DNA from: Ceratodon purpureus
Taxonomy: Eukaryota; Streptophyta; Bryopsida; Pseudoditrichales; Ditrichaceae
Assembly (NCBI GenBank): GCA_014871385.1
Contig: CM026425.1
Coordinates: forward strand, 14,389,668-14,453,667
Direction of reading: 5' to 3'
DNA length: 64,000 bases
Part shown: in pieces, positions 1 through 12,494 of the stretch
How the letters are laid out: each line of letters begins with the position of its first letter
Numbering within the stretch: position 1 is the stretch's first letter
The notes under the pieces: model-generated
Databases searched by the model: none
The model's input: only the letters and a program-made list of their open reading frames with translations
What the model was told of the DNA's origin: nothing
Program-made: the position numbers and the translations under genes

Positions 1-1500
1 ACCCATGTCTTTACATTACATTTTTTCAATCTAAGTTTCTAGTCATATATATCCCTCTGAAATTTACAGATTGCTGGGTCCCAGTCCTAATCTTGTCCAC
101 CACAGAATCCAGGCCTCCCACCCTCTATAGAATCTCAACGAAATTGCTCCGGAATTTTACATATTCCTTTTTTTACTTCTGTTTCCTTCCTTTCGTAAAT
201 GTTATAAAGCTCATTCCATTTTTTTCTGGAAATGTTTTCCTCTTCATGGTTACTTAACTTTTATTTTAATTACCTTTGTTTTTTATATTAATTGGTATAA
301 TACTCATTGGTTTTTTTAATTTTTTGGACATGAAACCCACTAAGCCATCGCCTTCGTTTGAATCGCAAAATCTCCATTCTCACAGGTTTGAGCTACAATT
401 TAAGTTCGGTCTTTTTAGGGTAGATCTCGGGATTGAAGTTGCTTAATTATATCCATGCGGTCCCAACATCAAGAAATCTCCTTCGCAATCACAGTAATTA
501 TTTTTATACATAACCCATGCAGTCACATTAATTAATACACTGACGCTAATTTTCTCTTGGAGTAGTCAGCACTTAAGGACTGTCCAGACCGCAACACTTG
601 GAGACCGCAGTACATTATCACATTATCACATACACATCAAACCAAACCACATTATCACATACACATTATCGCATATACATCCCATTCACATCACCCATAC
701 ATCCCATACACATCACCCATGCATCCCATACACTTCACCCGTACATCCCATACACATTATCGCATATACATTCCATCCACATCACCCATACATCCCATAC
801 ACATCACCCATACAATTAGCACAATCTTGCATGATGCCAACCTAGAAATTTAGGGAGACTCACTAAACTCCGAATAAACTCTACTCGGCCCCGACCACTC
901 TTGAATCGCATACTTGAAGTCCTCTTATTGGAACTGTCGGGGTTCCAGTTTCATATTAAGATTCTGTAATGTACCTAACTCTTTACATTACACTTTTTTA
1001 ATCCAAGTTTCTAGTCATAAATATCCCTCTAAAATCTACAGATTGCTGGGTCCCAGTCCTTATCTTATTCAGCACAAAATCCAGGCTACCCACCCTCTAT
1101 AGAACTTATACAACTTAGGTCCGGAATTTCACTCTATGCTTCTCTTTTCTTTCTTTGATGCCTATTTTTTTTTTAGTTCTTTTTCCTTTTTTTCGTAAAT
1201 GCTATAGAACTTATTCCAATTTTTTCTTAAATTGTGTTCCTCTTTATGCTTACTTAATTTGAATCAGGAAATCCTTAATTAAATCACAAAATCTCTAATT
1301 GAATCATAGAATCTCCATTCTCACAGGTTTGAGACAACAAGTAATCTCATTCGCAATCACAGTAATTATTTTTATTTATAACCCAGGCAGTCACACTAAT
1401 TAATGCAATCACAGTAATTATTTTTATTTCTAACCCATGCAGTCACACTAATTAATACAATCACACTAATTTTCGGTTCAAGGACTAAGCACATAAGGAC
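1..1500. repeat. Tandemly duplicated AT-rich spacer
   Basis: Bases about 10-130 recur, diverged, at about 970-1100: both contain the run around GATTGCTGGGTCCCAGTCCT and CCACCCTCTATAG. A second shared block, built on CAATCACAGTAATTATTTTTA and CCCATGCAGTCACA, occurs near 486-545 and twice more at 1353-1465. The copy offset is roughly 0.97 kb. I see no believable coding region between 1 and about 2230; the short ORFs there are repeat translations. Confidence 0.6.
610..815. repeat. Minisatellite, CATCACCCATACATCCCATACA type
   Basis: A degenerate tandem repeat of about 22 bases, alternating with ACATTATCGCATATACAT units. A 73-codon ORF over it reads only the repeat and is not credited as a gene. 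Confidence 0.75.
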
Positions 1501-2236
1501 TCTCGAGATCACAGCACTTCGAGCCGAGCTTCATTATCAGACATTACCTCGAGACCGCAATACATTCTCGTTGCTTCATTATCCCATAACCTTTGGCCTA
1601 ATCAGACATTACTTCGATATAAGCAAACCACCAACATTATATTTCCGTCACTTGGGCAGTGGCTTTGGTGAGTTATACTTCTCGAGAGAAAGCAATGGAC
1701 GTCGTACCTCGCAAAGGATAATCGCTGGGGCCATTCCCAAACTGACATAAACAAACTCAAATCGGATAAAAGAAAAATCGGATAAATGAAAAATCTGATA
1801 AATGAAAAATCTGCAGTTGTTGAGCAGTCTTTTTATCTCTCTCTCTGCCTAGACCTCATAATAATAATAGACTCAGCGACTAAATTAAAATACAATCAAT
1901 TAATGGAAAATTTTCCAAATAGTCTAATGGTGATCACCAAGTTGTTCCTTTATCTCTCTTACTTGGCTAAACTTTATATTCATATTAGTCTTACTTTATA
2001 TTGATAATAGACTTAGATACTAAGTAAAGGACAAGACTATATTCATAAAAGATTCGTAAATGATCTAATACTCTTCATTTCCTTAATTCGTATCCATGCA
2101 TGCACGGGAATAGGCACGCACGGTGATAGGTGTTTTTAAGGTCATACTCCTTGTTATAAAAATAAAAATAAAACCAACATGCTGCAGTTATAGAGTGAGA
2201 AACTTCACCCTAAACATCAAAATTTCCGCAAAGTTA

Positions 2237-2272
2237 CCGCTCACCGCTCACCGCTCACCGCTCATCGCTCGC
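2237..2272 (-). repeat. Heptanucleotide array, (CCGCTCA)n
   Basis: Five 7-bp units, CCGCTCA varying to TCGCTCG; the other strand reads (T/A)GAGCGG. The same heptamer family recurs at 6871-6921 on the + strand and at 50614-50670 on the - strand. This array ends just before the putative coiled-coil/RING gene. Confidence 0.7.
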
Positions 2273-2740
2273 AGAATAGCATTTCCCTAGAGAGAACCAT
2301 GCATCAGCCGAAATGTCATTGCAGGCAAGAGTTTGGTCGTTCCTCTCCGGAACTTATAGACCATCTTCTGCGGCGTGCATCGGACAAACAAGGAACAGAA
2401 CTCTGCACGTTTTTGTCATTGGCATACCTTTCAGTCATGCACCTGTTTGCTACTGAGAACAGATGTGTTGGACACTCTTCCAAGAGCAGTAGTGAAAGCG
2501 GAACTTCATGGACATGGTTTCCAGGTTGAACTACCAATCTCTAGTGTACTAAACCAGGTCTACAGCAGAACGGCCTCGTAGACGTTTCCACGGTAATTCT
2601 TCGTGATTACACATTGTTTCCGCAGTCCAACTTAATGAGTGGGATTTCTGCGAGGGGTAGAAGTTGTTTGAATCCTCATTGCGGAGTTACTGTTCCTGAC
2701 ATATCGACTACAATGTTTGGACACTTCTTTCTTCCGGCAG

Positions 2741-5700
2741 GTATTGTGAACGTGGGAAGGGTGCAGAGACCGAGAACACTGAGGACAGTGACAGCCCCGC
2801 ACAGTTGTGGTGCCCGGGAGAAGTGCGATTGAGGTTTACAAAGGACGGGGAACAAATTGGGCCTCGCATTCTCTCAGTCAGAAGACGGCAAAACAGGGCA
2901 GTGACTACGACTGCGGACTCAGCTTGCTCAAAGGACATGGAAGACGACATGCTCTTCTGCAGAGACGGACACGGTTGCAGAGGAATGCTGCTGCGACAAA
3001 CAGACCGGCAGAGGTCAGGGACCCTGCACAGGGGATTGAAATGTCGTCGACAAACGAGGACCTCCAATTCGTGCCTGCGGGGATGCAGAGAGGTCGTCCA
3101 GAGTGACAAGGAATTGAATACTGGGAAATGTTAAATAAGTGGAGGCCACAGAAGATTAGTCTGTGGCGCCAATGAGTCGCCATCATAGGGAGATACTTCC
3201 GTCGATGTCATGTGGAAGTGTGAATGGTTCGTTCAGTCGCTGAAGTTTCTGTCTGACTTGCAGATCCGTGCTTGAGCACCGGCAGCGTGAGCTACAGCAG
3301 CAGTGCAAGGGAGTGGACGGGGCGCTGGCGGAGAGACAGAAATCTCTGCGGGAGGAGGAGCTGAGCTGCGCGAACATGCGGCGACGGCGTGAAAGCTTGG
3401 TGGCGCACTTCCAGGAGGTAAGAAGAGAAGACGACATTCGGGACACCCAAATCCAGGGAGTAGGGGACACGGAAATGGTTGGAGAGGAGGAGCTCAGACA
3501 AATAGATAAGGACTTGGAGTTTGGGATGCACATTCTCAGCAGGGAGAGTGCACGGACAGAGGAGCTTCGGAAGGAGCAGGAGGGGCTGGAGCGCGATTTG
3601 AGAAGTGTTGAAACTGAAATCTTCCAGCGTGGGATGGACTCTACGCGTGCGGAGCTTTGGGTGGCAAGGTTAACAGATCAAGTGCAGCTCATGGCAGAAG
3701 GTTCGGGGATGGGAACAACACCGCTGCCGATTCGAAATCCGAGACAGCCAGTGGCAGGCAGGGCTGAGGTTATTTATATAGAGAACTGCCCTGTTTGCGG
3801 CTACAACTTCAAATGCCATAATATTTCTATAGCTGACTGCGGATGCACATATCATCATTTTTGCTTGGCAGCGTGGTTAAGTGATGGGAAAACACGATGT
3901 GCTGGTCAGCTGTGCGAGCAGGAATTCTGCACCGACTGGATGGCAAGTTTTGGGGCAAATCAAGTCCGCATTCCTCCGTTACGGCAGCCCAAACAGGAGG
4001 GTCTCGTGGGTAGATTCAACAGAGTTGACTCCGGAAATGTTGCTGCAGCCGCATCCACGAACTGTAAGTCCTTACTTTCAATCCCATTTGGTTCCTGGAA
4101 GAATGCTCTCCCTTCTATGTGATGCGTTGTAGAATGTGGCACATGGGTTGACCCCTACCGGAGGTCAGATCCCCTATTTTACTTGAAGTTCGTTCCCTCT
4201 TTGTCGGAGACTCGGAGTGCTCGTCTGTACGTTTGCTTCCTAGTATCTACCAAACCGACCCTGCGTTGAGAACATACTCTCGGAATTTGGATGTCTCTCA
4301 GAAGTCGGGGACGGAGTACTCGTCTGATACCGTTCGGGGGGTAAATGTTGTCGGTTGCTTGCCTAGGGGCTTCAATCAGTGTCCCGGATTCGGCGAGTCC
4401 AGGCACTGTCTATTACTGCGTCAGAGAGCTCCCCGGGTGTCATCCACTTCGTAATTAGAGAGGAGTCACATTCTTGTGCCATAGAGGGCGAACGCAGTCT
4501 CCACACGGGGCTATGTGCTGGCGTATTCTCGTTCGCTGTGGACGGGGGTTTCAGTTCTCTCGAGGTTCTTCTAGGACAGCACTTTCAATGTTAGTTTTGT
4601 GTACCTGCCCGTTTTCATATGTAAATCAGAGGCTCCGCTTCTGCAAGCTACTTGTGTACAGTGCCGTCCACTTGGTTCTGGGTTCATTCATGACTACTTT
4701 CCACTTCCCGGAGATATCAGTTCACCTAGCCACTGAAAATCGGTCATATCCACAGTCAGGGTACTGCGGTGCCAGGAGGGTGGCACGTTGAGGTCATTCA
4801 CTTTCTGGCCCCGACAGTGATTACCTTGACCACTGTAGTGTCTGAGCGCAGTGTCTGATCCGCTAAGGTGTAGCAAGGAAGTTAGAATCCCATGCAAACC
4901 ACAGAGAGGCAGCCGTGTGGACAAAAAAGACACTTTGCTTTGCTTCCACCTTGCGATGGCAATGCCTGCTCTCCTAGTGGACTCGGGTTTGATCAAAATT
5001 TGTCTGATCAATCACTGGATGGTAGTACGCATACCTTTCACTTCACTTCACCTGCTTGTTTGGTTGAGTTCTACTTTGCGGTTTCTACTCTCTAACACAT
5101 CAGTTTATTGTCCTCCTCCGAGACTGATGTGTTATGTGACATAACCTTGGAGGGTATGGTTAGTGCATCACAGGGCGGGTCAAAGGGATTCTGAAGCGTG
5201 ACGGGTACAAATTAACCTAGGTTCACTTCTGGAGCTCTGTGGGGGCCCTGAGTCACTGGAGAAGGACTGTAGAAGGGCTTTCAAGCAAACATGTCCTTGC
5301 TTACCACGAAGCAGCCGGTTTGCCCCTCCATTCCGTTGAAGCTAGTCACTTTCTGGGTAGTGGAGTTCGGGTGTGGCATATTCTGAGGTTACACATGTTC
5401 ACTTTCACTGTCGAGGGCCTTCTACGGAGACGTGAGAGGCGCTTTAAAAGTACTTCGATGGGGCCATGTCAGTTGCTTGCTTTCTTTTCATGGAATTCTC
5501 ACTAGCACAGTCCTGCAGTTCATAGGGACACGTTGAATGCACTGGATGATTAGTTCGACGTTGCCTTTGTCGCACCTGCACTGCCCACTTAGACACTGGT
5601 TCACTTGTGAGGAGCTGGGGAAGTGCTTTGACAGTGGTGAGGCACTGCTCTTTCGGTGGGCACAATGACTTTGACTTTACTTTCACTTGCGACGTGGCAA

Positions 5701-6538
5701 TTCAAGGGAAGTAAAGTGTAGCAGGGAGGCAACGTAGTCAGGGGACGTTTTGTAGGACCTAATGTTCTCCCGGGACTTACTTAGACGGAGCTTCGGAATG
5801 CTCTGTTGTATACGCATACATGTATATTGAGTAAAGAGTTGAATTGGTTGTTGATACACTTGTGATGCCAAGCGTGGCTGAGGAGCTGATTGAACTAACA
5901 TGCGGATTTTGGCAGTTGCATTTCATCTGCCGTCTGCATCAGGAACACCTGTGTCTCAGCGACACGAAGGGCCGGGAACACCGTCATCGGGGCAATTGGG
6001 CACTCCCGCGTCTGGAAGCTGGAGGACCCCAACGGGGAGTGTTGGCAAGAGGGATTCGTTCGGAAAAGGGCTACACGGCGAGGACGTGCCCTGCCGAAGC
6101 CTGGGCCAGGCTCAAAAATCAGGGACGCGGTCAAACCTGGGATCAGGCACAGGCCGGACTTCCGATGAGAGCGTACTTTTTGCAGAGGAAGACGTCTGTC
6201 TGAGTCAGGCGCCATCGGCATTGGTCGTGGCGCAAGAGGGGGTCCGCTGTAATGCGAAGGAGACCGTCATCCCGGAGACCGTCATCCCGGAGACATTGCC
6301 AGTGATTGGCGGCCCGGATGAAGGACTTCTGCAAGAGACAGCATCGAAGAAGGGCATGGCTGACACGGCGGACAGTGACGACGATGGTGTCGAGGTTCCA
6401 GAACCACCGATGGATACTATCCTACCCGATAGGGCCACCAGCGACGGAACCGCGGCAAATGAATCGTCTGCGCTCACCAAGGGAGTCGTGGAGTGGGCCT
6501 TGCCAGCAACCGAGTTCCAATCACTTGAGGGGGACACG
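2741..6538 (+). CDS. Coiled-coil plus RING-like zinc-finger protein (3 exons visible)
   Basis: Three exons join in phase: 2741-3013, 3264-4063 and 5916-6538. The borders are CGGCAG/G, GAG/GTCAGG, CTTGCAG/A, AACT/GTAAGT, GGCAG/TT and ACG/GTAAGT. Exon 1 is acidic (TENTEDSDSP). Exon 2 opens with about 150 residues of E/R/Q-rich coiled coil and then a zinc-binding module: CPVCGYNF, IADCGCTYHHFC, RCAGQLC, ending in DWMASFG. This resembles a RING-H2 finger, but the last pair is C-x4-C. Exon 3 is low-complexity, P/T/E-rich, with a VIPET repeat. The same finger is in exon 2 of the SUVR gene at 22.5-28.7 kb, which suggests a common origin. RING fingers usually mediate E3 ubiquitin ligation; that role is inferred here. 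The 5' end is not fixed. Exon 3 stays open to a stop at 6932-6934, so it may be terminal, and no SET part is seen. Confidence 0.55.
4064..5915 (+). other. Inferred 1.85-kb intron of the RING-like gene
   Basis: The stretch lies between the AACT/GTAAGT donor and the GGCAG/TT acceptor; phase 1 is kept on both sides. Small ORFs occur on both strands but none has recognisable domains. Confidence 0.5.
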
Positions 6539-6870
6539 GTAAGTGCTGAAACCCACGTTGAACCAGGCTCCTCCCCGACTACCCAGAAGGTAAATTCTCA
6601 AGGGACACGTCCGCACGGCACGCGACGTCAAGCGGCTCTGCACAATAAACTGTGCCCGTCCCCGGCTGTCACCCCTGGGAGTACAAGTGATGCAGGGAGG
6701 GAGACAGCGAACAAGAAAGTCAATCTGGGGCGAGGGCGATCTGCCCAGGGCATTGCAAGGGGAGAGAAAGGGAGCAATATGAAGCCACTTGCGCAAATCA
6801 GGATACAAGAGAAATTCCGAGCGCCAGCTGTAGTCAATGAAGTAGGGAAGGGGCGGGGAAAGTTAGCATG

Positions 6871-6921
6871 TGAGCGGAGAGCGGAGAGCGGAGAGCAGAG
6901 AGCAGAGAATGGAGAGCAGAG
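6871..6921 (+). repeat. Heptanucleotide array, (GAGCGGA)n
   Basis: Seven-base units TGAGCGG/AGAGCGG, decaying to AGAGCAG. It forms the translated tail RRAESGEQRAENGEQ of the last open frame. It is the inverse of the array at 50614-50670. Confidence 0.7.
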
Positions 6922-6934
6922 ATTTGACATTTAG

Positions 6935-7526
6935 CCAAATTTTTTAAAGCAAAGTAAACCCTATAACCGTGGAAAAAATCTAAAAAAAGGTATGGTTTTT
7001 TTACTTTTTTAAGTAAAGGAGCGTATTCCCGTGGAATTCAGGGTTATGTCTGGTAAAAACTTTTTTACGTTTAATTTTTTTGGTCCAAATTAGGGCTGAT
7101 GTCATGATGACGTCATCCATTCAATCCTTTACATTTGGTCCCTTATTGGATCTAGATAGGAGTAATCTAGCATCATGTTCTTAGATCACAACATTAAATA
7201 TTCAATAGAAAAGTAAAGGAAAAAAAATATCACAAAAGCTAAAGTTTAAGGTCTGAAACCTTAAACTTTATGGTCTGAAAGCTAAAGTTTATGGTCTGAA
7301 ACACTAAATTCAAAGTATTTCTTTTGTAACATTTCACTCTTCGTGTTATATTTTGAGCTTTACAGTTGGCGTTTCATCCTTTACATAACCCGAGACGAAT
7401 TGGAAATGAGAAACATAACTACTTTAAGATGTTTGGAGTAGAGTAGACGAAGGAATAGGCAATGAACTCCAATTCAATCAAATAAAATCAGATGCAAACA
7501 ATGAAAGACCGAAGCCTCGTTCAAAC
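6935..7526. other. AT-rich intergenic region with short repeats
   Basis: No gene seen. Three imperfect copies of a unit around AAAGTTTATGGTCTGAAA, some inverted (CTTAAACTTT), lie at about 7235-7305. It separates the 3' ends of two convergent genes. Confidence 0.5.
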
Positions 7527-10500
7527 TCACAATATGCTAGAATCACTACTTCCACTGTCAGAACTAGATGACTCGGAATCTCCTTCTACCGCCTCGTCAT
7601 CGACGAATATCAGAGCCCTAGGATCAAAAGTAGTTGGCCGACTAGGAACATATGTGAGGGCTCCAGATTGAAACGCCTGTGCTAAGTCCTCCGCGTAGTC
7701 CGGAAGTATAAAAGGCTGAATCGGGCTGGAATGAAGACGCCACGATGGAGTGGACACTGATGTTGGCCCACGTGGCGGTGTTGCCGAAACTACTCTGCAA
7801 TAGAAAACCGATTGTGGTTAGATTGAATACGTAGAGGTGCAAAGAGAAGAAATGCTTGGAGAATTTGAACAAAAAATAGAAGACTTACACCACTTATCAG
7901 GTCTTCTTGCTCTCTTTGGAGGCGCTTCGTCTGCTGCTGCCGGCCTTGAATGTTTTGGAGGGCCCATGGCAGATGACGTAGCCATATACGGTTTGAGAAG
8001 GGCGTTGAATATGGCTTTGTCCTCCTCACAAGCTATAATATGACGACCAATACTCTGGCAAGCCTTGAGGGAGGCACCTGAAAACACGTAGCATAGATAA
8101 GTAGTGAGTTCCTGTGGAGAAAATCAGAGGATTGGAAATGCAGAAACTGTTATTGGAGGATTACCTGTTCCCGCCGACCACTCGAAGACTATGTCACCGG
8201 GCTTGGTCATCTCCTCAATGATGCCCTGCATCATCTCAGGGGCTTTCTTCCTCGGGCCTCTCCACGGCACCTCTCCATTCATGAGCTGCGAGTTTAGCTG
8301 GGTGAAGTTCAGAATGGCATCACTCTCGGTAATGTGGAGGTCGTTGTGAACGACATCGGATTTCTTCGTTTGAAAAGAAAACTTGGATGGGGGGGTACCA
8401 CCACGAATGAAGACGCGCACCCAGAATCGAAGAGACTGCAAGAAACAACAATGTGTAAGTGCAATTAAGAAGATAACTTAGTAGAATTCAAAGACAAGCA
8501 AAGATTTTGATGTACATACCAAGGAGCCGGGCATCGTTGGGTGAGCCAAGCCTAGTCCATTGAAGCCCCACCAGTCTCGGTGCTGCACGAAGCCATCCTC
8601 AGCAGCAACTTCGGAAATCTTCGAAGCGAGACGTTGGTCGTTGTTGTGGATGATGCAGAGAGCACCATCAAACTGCAAGAAATGTCTTGCGAATTCGAAG
8701 AGGTCCTCCAAATAATCCTTGCCGCGTTTGTTCCAAGGCGGAGGGACGTAGGAGGGATTGGATATGGTGGGGACCGGAAGATTCTCAAGAATGTCGGCAA
8801 TGATCAAGTCGAATCCCAAGTGATTCTCCAGTTGGCATCTCTCAGGAACTCGGCTGTCGCGGCCTCCTCCAAACTTGAATAAACAAGAAATCAGAGTTAG
8901 AAAATATAAGGATTAGAGAATATCAGAATTCAAGGGAAAGAATGAAACAACGAATCATACCATTCGAATGATGTCTAGAGCCTTGTTCCATTCGGGATCG
9001 CCACCAACGTCTTCAAGTTCCTTGTGTCGGGATAGAACCAAAGGCACAGAGGAGTTGATGACATAAACCTGAGAGGAATTGAGAGTTCCAGCCGAAGAGG
9101 TACTCTGTGGGAATTTCTTGGTTTTCCTCTACTCGAGGAGACTTCTGGTGACCTCGGAAGTACTGATCGAGGAAGGAGCCGGCGAAGAAGCTGGAGAAGG
9201 CTTCGTAACGACAATACCTGGAGACGGCTCTGGTGCCTTCTCAGCTGGCGCAGAAGACTCCGCGCCAGTTTGCTGTGATGCCTCTGACTGAGAACGCAGA
9301 GATTTCAGTCGCCTTCCTCTCCCTTTCTTTGGTGGAGGAGCAGAAGATTGATCCTCTTGACCTTCGTCTTCGTCTGCACCATCCAAGGAGGCTTCGACCC
9401 CCACCTCACCCCCATCATGTAGCATCTTGACGTCCGCCTCCGAGTCAATTGTGAAACCACCAATACAATCAAGATACCAGCATCCAGCATCCAGGTGAGC
9501 AGCTTTATACCTTTTTATCTGCTTGGGAGAGTACATACACTGGTCCGAGGTTGTCTGCGTCCAAAGCTTGAAGTACATGGGGAGCTGCTGGAGCGTCATA
9601 GCCCCCTTCAAAACAAGCTCTCGCTTGAAGTACCTATGGGAAGACATAAAGAAGGTAAGTATAAGAAACAATTACAATGAAAATTATGAATTGGAAATGC
9701 GATTAAGTATGGTAACCTACCGGTAAATAACCCGCTTGACAACTTCAGCGGTTCCAGGGAATTTAGCGAAGTTGGACTTCTTGTCGAAGTGCTTCTCAGC
9801 TTTTTTTCCAATGAACGTAGGGAAGGCCTTGTCCCACAAGAGAATACGTGAACTCTCGACAAAATCGCCGGGCTGTTGGACATCAGGAAATGCCATCCAA
9901 TTTATATCGAGGTTCTCCGACTTGAATATGTCCTCGACTTCGTGGATGACGGCTTCCTGCAACTGTAATACAAAATTGGTATAAGTAGCAACGAAGAAGG
10001 AATACGGTGCAAAAATAAAGGAACAAGGAATTGGAAAGGATTTTTTATGAAAATTACCCCAGCCCAGAATGAAGCTTTGTTCAACCATGGGTCGAATTCG
10101 GTGTCTTTAAATTCAGATGGCAGAAATCTGTAAGACGATCGAGAATTTGGGGATGAATTCCACCACTTCAACCAACGAGCCTTGTATTTGGCCTCAACGG
10201 CCGCGGGAACAACCTTCTGAAGCTTATCGATTGACATCTCAGGCTTATTGTTGAGACTGAAATGGCGATTGATCTGCAAGAAGCACCGAAGTTTTAAAAA
10301 GATAAGTACAGAAATTTTTAAATTCATAAGAAACAGTCAATTGAACAACGATCAGTGAGTCACCTCATTGAGGAAGTCGTCACCATTCTTGGGATTTGCG
10401 ACAGCCAAGTACTTGGTAAAGTCCTTCTTCTTGATGGCTTCGACCATTCTCTTTGATGCCTCATTCATGACATCCCAAACTGCACTTGCAGACTGCTCAT

Positions 10501-11881
10501 CCACGGGTGTCTTCCTGCGGTAGGCATCGGCTGCCTCATCGGAGGCCGCAGCGAGTTCCCGCTGTAGAAATATAATTTAGCCTTAGGAAAGTCCATGAGA
10601 ATTCAATAATAAGAAGGAAATACAGAGTGGAGGTAGGACTTACTCGATACAGAAATGCGATGAAAACTTTAGTTGTCAATGGAAACCAGGAGGGATTAGG
10701 TGGCTTGTTCTTCAAACATGCGTCATACTCTTGAGGACTGAGGAGGTCTTTAAATTCCTCCAGCTTCATCATTCCGAAAGAGCGGATTCGAAATAGTTTT
10801 GCGGGGAGATTACTCTTCACGTGGTCATTCTCAGTCGACCTGAAAATAAACCGAAATACGAATGATGAATAATAGAGATGAAATAAATGTACAAATGGAA
10901 AAACAGGAAAAAAGAAACAAGTACTTACCAGTTGATGTCATGCATTGCGTGAAGAAGATTGCCAACATGGCCACGGGGGTCGAGGACTATGCAATGCACA
11001 GATATGTGCCATAATGGGTCCTCTGCGTGGTGCTTGTTGATATGACGAAGCCATGCTGAGAGGCGATGGTTACCTTCCCAGACAAAAAACATCTTCCCCG
11101 AGAATTGCGACCAGTCCTCGTCACTTTGAAGTTGAGATTCAAATGCATCATTGGCGTGCCTCCATAATGGGCTCCATCTAGCCATGACCTCATCTGTAAC
11201 ATCTCTTGTCTGCTCTTCGTTGTTGTACATAGAGATGTACATGACGCGGTCGCCATCTCTGTACCCCTTAACGAACTCCCGCTCCAAATGCTGTACCCTC
11301 ACTTCGCCCACTGGTCTAACCTTTGCCATTGGGATCATCCTGCACAGGGGCACTGTCATTCGAGACTTCTGCGATGGCTTGATCCTGAGCTTGTTGATGA
11401 CGGCGTTGGAGTCCACTTTGTATAGGGATTGATGTTCCAATTCCCCTTCCGTAGCAGTCTTCAAGTTTATCGGACAAGATGGTTTTACTAACACATCTTG
11501 TGTTTGCGTAACCTGCGAGAAGGTGCGCAAATTAGGAGAACAAGCACAATCAAAGAAAGGTATGCAAAGTAGACAAGTGTGTAAAAGAAAGTAACAATAT
11601 ATCTTCATACTGTCATCTCTCTTTTAACAACTCAATCATCAATCGTGATTGATAAAACTATCTACGTGAGGATCGACTATAGTACTCCTTAGGCTGTCTA
11701 CAGTTCCAGTGACGGCGCCTCCTCCAAAATCGCCTGGTCTGTTGGACAGGGCACGGCAGAATTGCCGGCAGAGCAAAGACGACATGGGCTGGCCTCCTGA
11801 CTCTAATCGGCGAGGAAGGAGAGGGTGGAGACATCGGCGGAGAGCCCTGTGGAGGAGACGTATGCATATAGCCCGGGGAGG
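7527..11881 (-). CDS. ParB-like plus degenerate N4/N6 DNA-methylase protein, 3' part (interrupted by the LTR element)
   Basis: Minus-strand exons in consistent phase: up to 11881, 10929-11512, 10644-10839, 10364-10561, 10058-10273, 9721-9962, 9153-9633, 8961-9104, 8520-8873, 8165-8435, 7889-8077 and 7527-7792 (stop at 7527). The exon at 10929-11512 has a ParB/sulfiredoxin-like module (KVRPVGEVRV, then FFVWEGNHRLSAW). Exons at 7889-8873 resemble N4/N6 methyltransferases: DLIIADIL where a DPPY motif is expected, YLEDLFEFARHFLQFDGALC, PGDIVFEWSAGTG and a GRHIIACEEDKA strand. The DPPY motif is lost, so catalysis is doubtful. Between them is a K/E-rich helical region and a P/S/E-rich linker. The last exon is acidic and Ser-rich. 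The 7889 and 9153 borders and the link from 11881 to 11512 are the weakest. Upstream exons lie beyond the LTR element, at 41365 and up. Confidence 0.6.
11877..11881. repeat. Target-site duplication GGAGG (left)
   Basis: GGAGG directly before the 5' LTR matches GGAGG at 41365-41369 directly after the 3' LTR. A 5-bp duplication is what Ty3-type integrases make. Confidence 0.9.
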
Positions 11882-12479
11882 TGTTAAAGGGATTTTTTGA
11901 GCAGTAAACAGTAAACTACTAGGAGCAGTAAAACAGTTAGGAGCAGTAAAACAGTTAGTTACTGCGGATTTCCTAGTTACTGCGTTTTGGATGAAGTTTT
12001 GACAGTCGGATGAAAAATCGACTTGAATGAAAAACGGACAGCGGATGACGACGGCTAGGGTTTGGGGGGGGTTAGGGAGGAGTGAGGGTGGCGGCTCTCA
12101 CTCTCTCTCACTCTCTTGCAGAGTTTTGTGTGGCTATGGGGATTAGGAAGTAATGTTAGGAGGTTAGGAAGATTGAGGGCCAGGGCAGGACTGATTGGAG
12201 CAGTATTGCTTGTATGGGACAGACTTTAATGCTGAAAGTAGAGCATGTTGAAGACATTGGAGTGTGTGTAATGATTACTAGGGATTTGAGGGAAATGGGG
12301 TGTTGGGTAGTTGCATTGATAGCATTTGAATGGAGCAGGGGCTGAATCTATTAGGTACAGTTAAAAGCAGAAGTGTGAGAAGCAGCAAGTGAAGGGTAGT
12401 GTTAATTTTTGTGGGTTTCCTTTTTGCTTGAAATAATAGACTTAGCTTTTGAAGGGTGAAGCTAAATCACCCTTTAACA
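11882..12479 (+). repeat. 5' LTR
   Basis: 598 bases, starting TGTTAAAGGGATTTTT and ending AAATCACCCTTTAACA; the short inverted ends are TGTTAAAGG/CCTTTAACA. It matches 40767-41364 with no difference seen. It contains GAGCAGTAAAACAGTTAG direct repeats and a CT-rich tract. Confidence 0.95.
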
Positions 12480-12480
12480 T

Positions 12481-12494
12481 TGGCGACCATGCAC
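12481..12494 (+). promoter_or_regulatory. Primer binding site (putative)
   Basis: TGGCGACCATGCAC begins two bases after the LTR. TGG is the expected complement of a tRNA CCA end; I did not identify the tRNA. Confidence 0.6.

Noticed and set aside
2299-2581. Short ORFs after the first heptamer array as exon 1 of the RING-like gene
   Set aside because: Three overlapping frames with no recognisable domain and no phase-compatible donor that I could defend.
9129-9152. Stop at 9129 as the end of the ParB-methylase gene
   Set aside because: A GTCACC donor just upstream (9152) keeps phase with methylase exons 8961-9104 and beyond, so the frame most likely splices before this stop.
12060-12090. Telomere-like motif in the LTR (TAGGGTTTGGGGGGGGTTAGGG)
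   Set aside because: Only one irregular occurrence; no TTTAGGG array.
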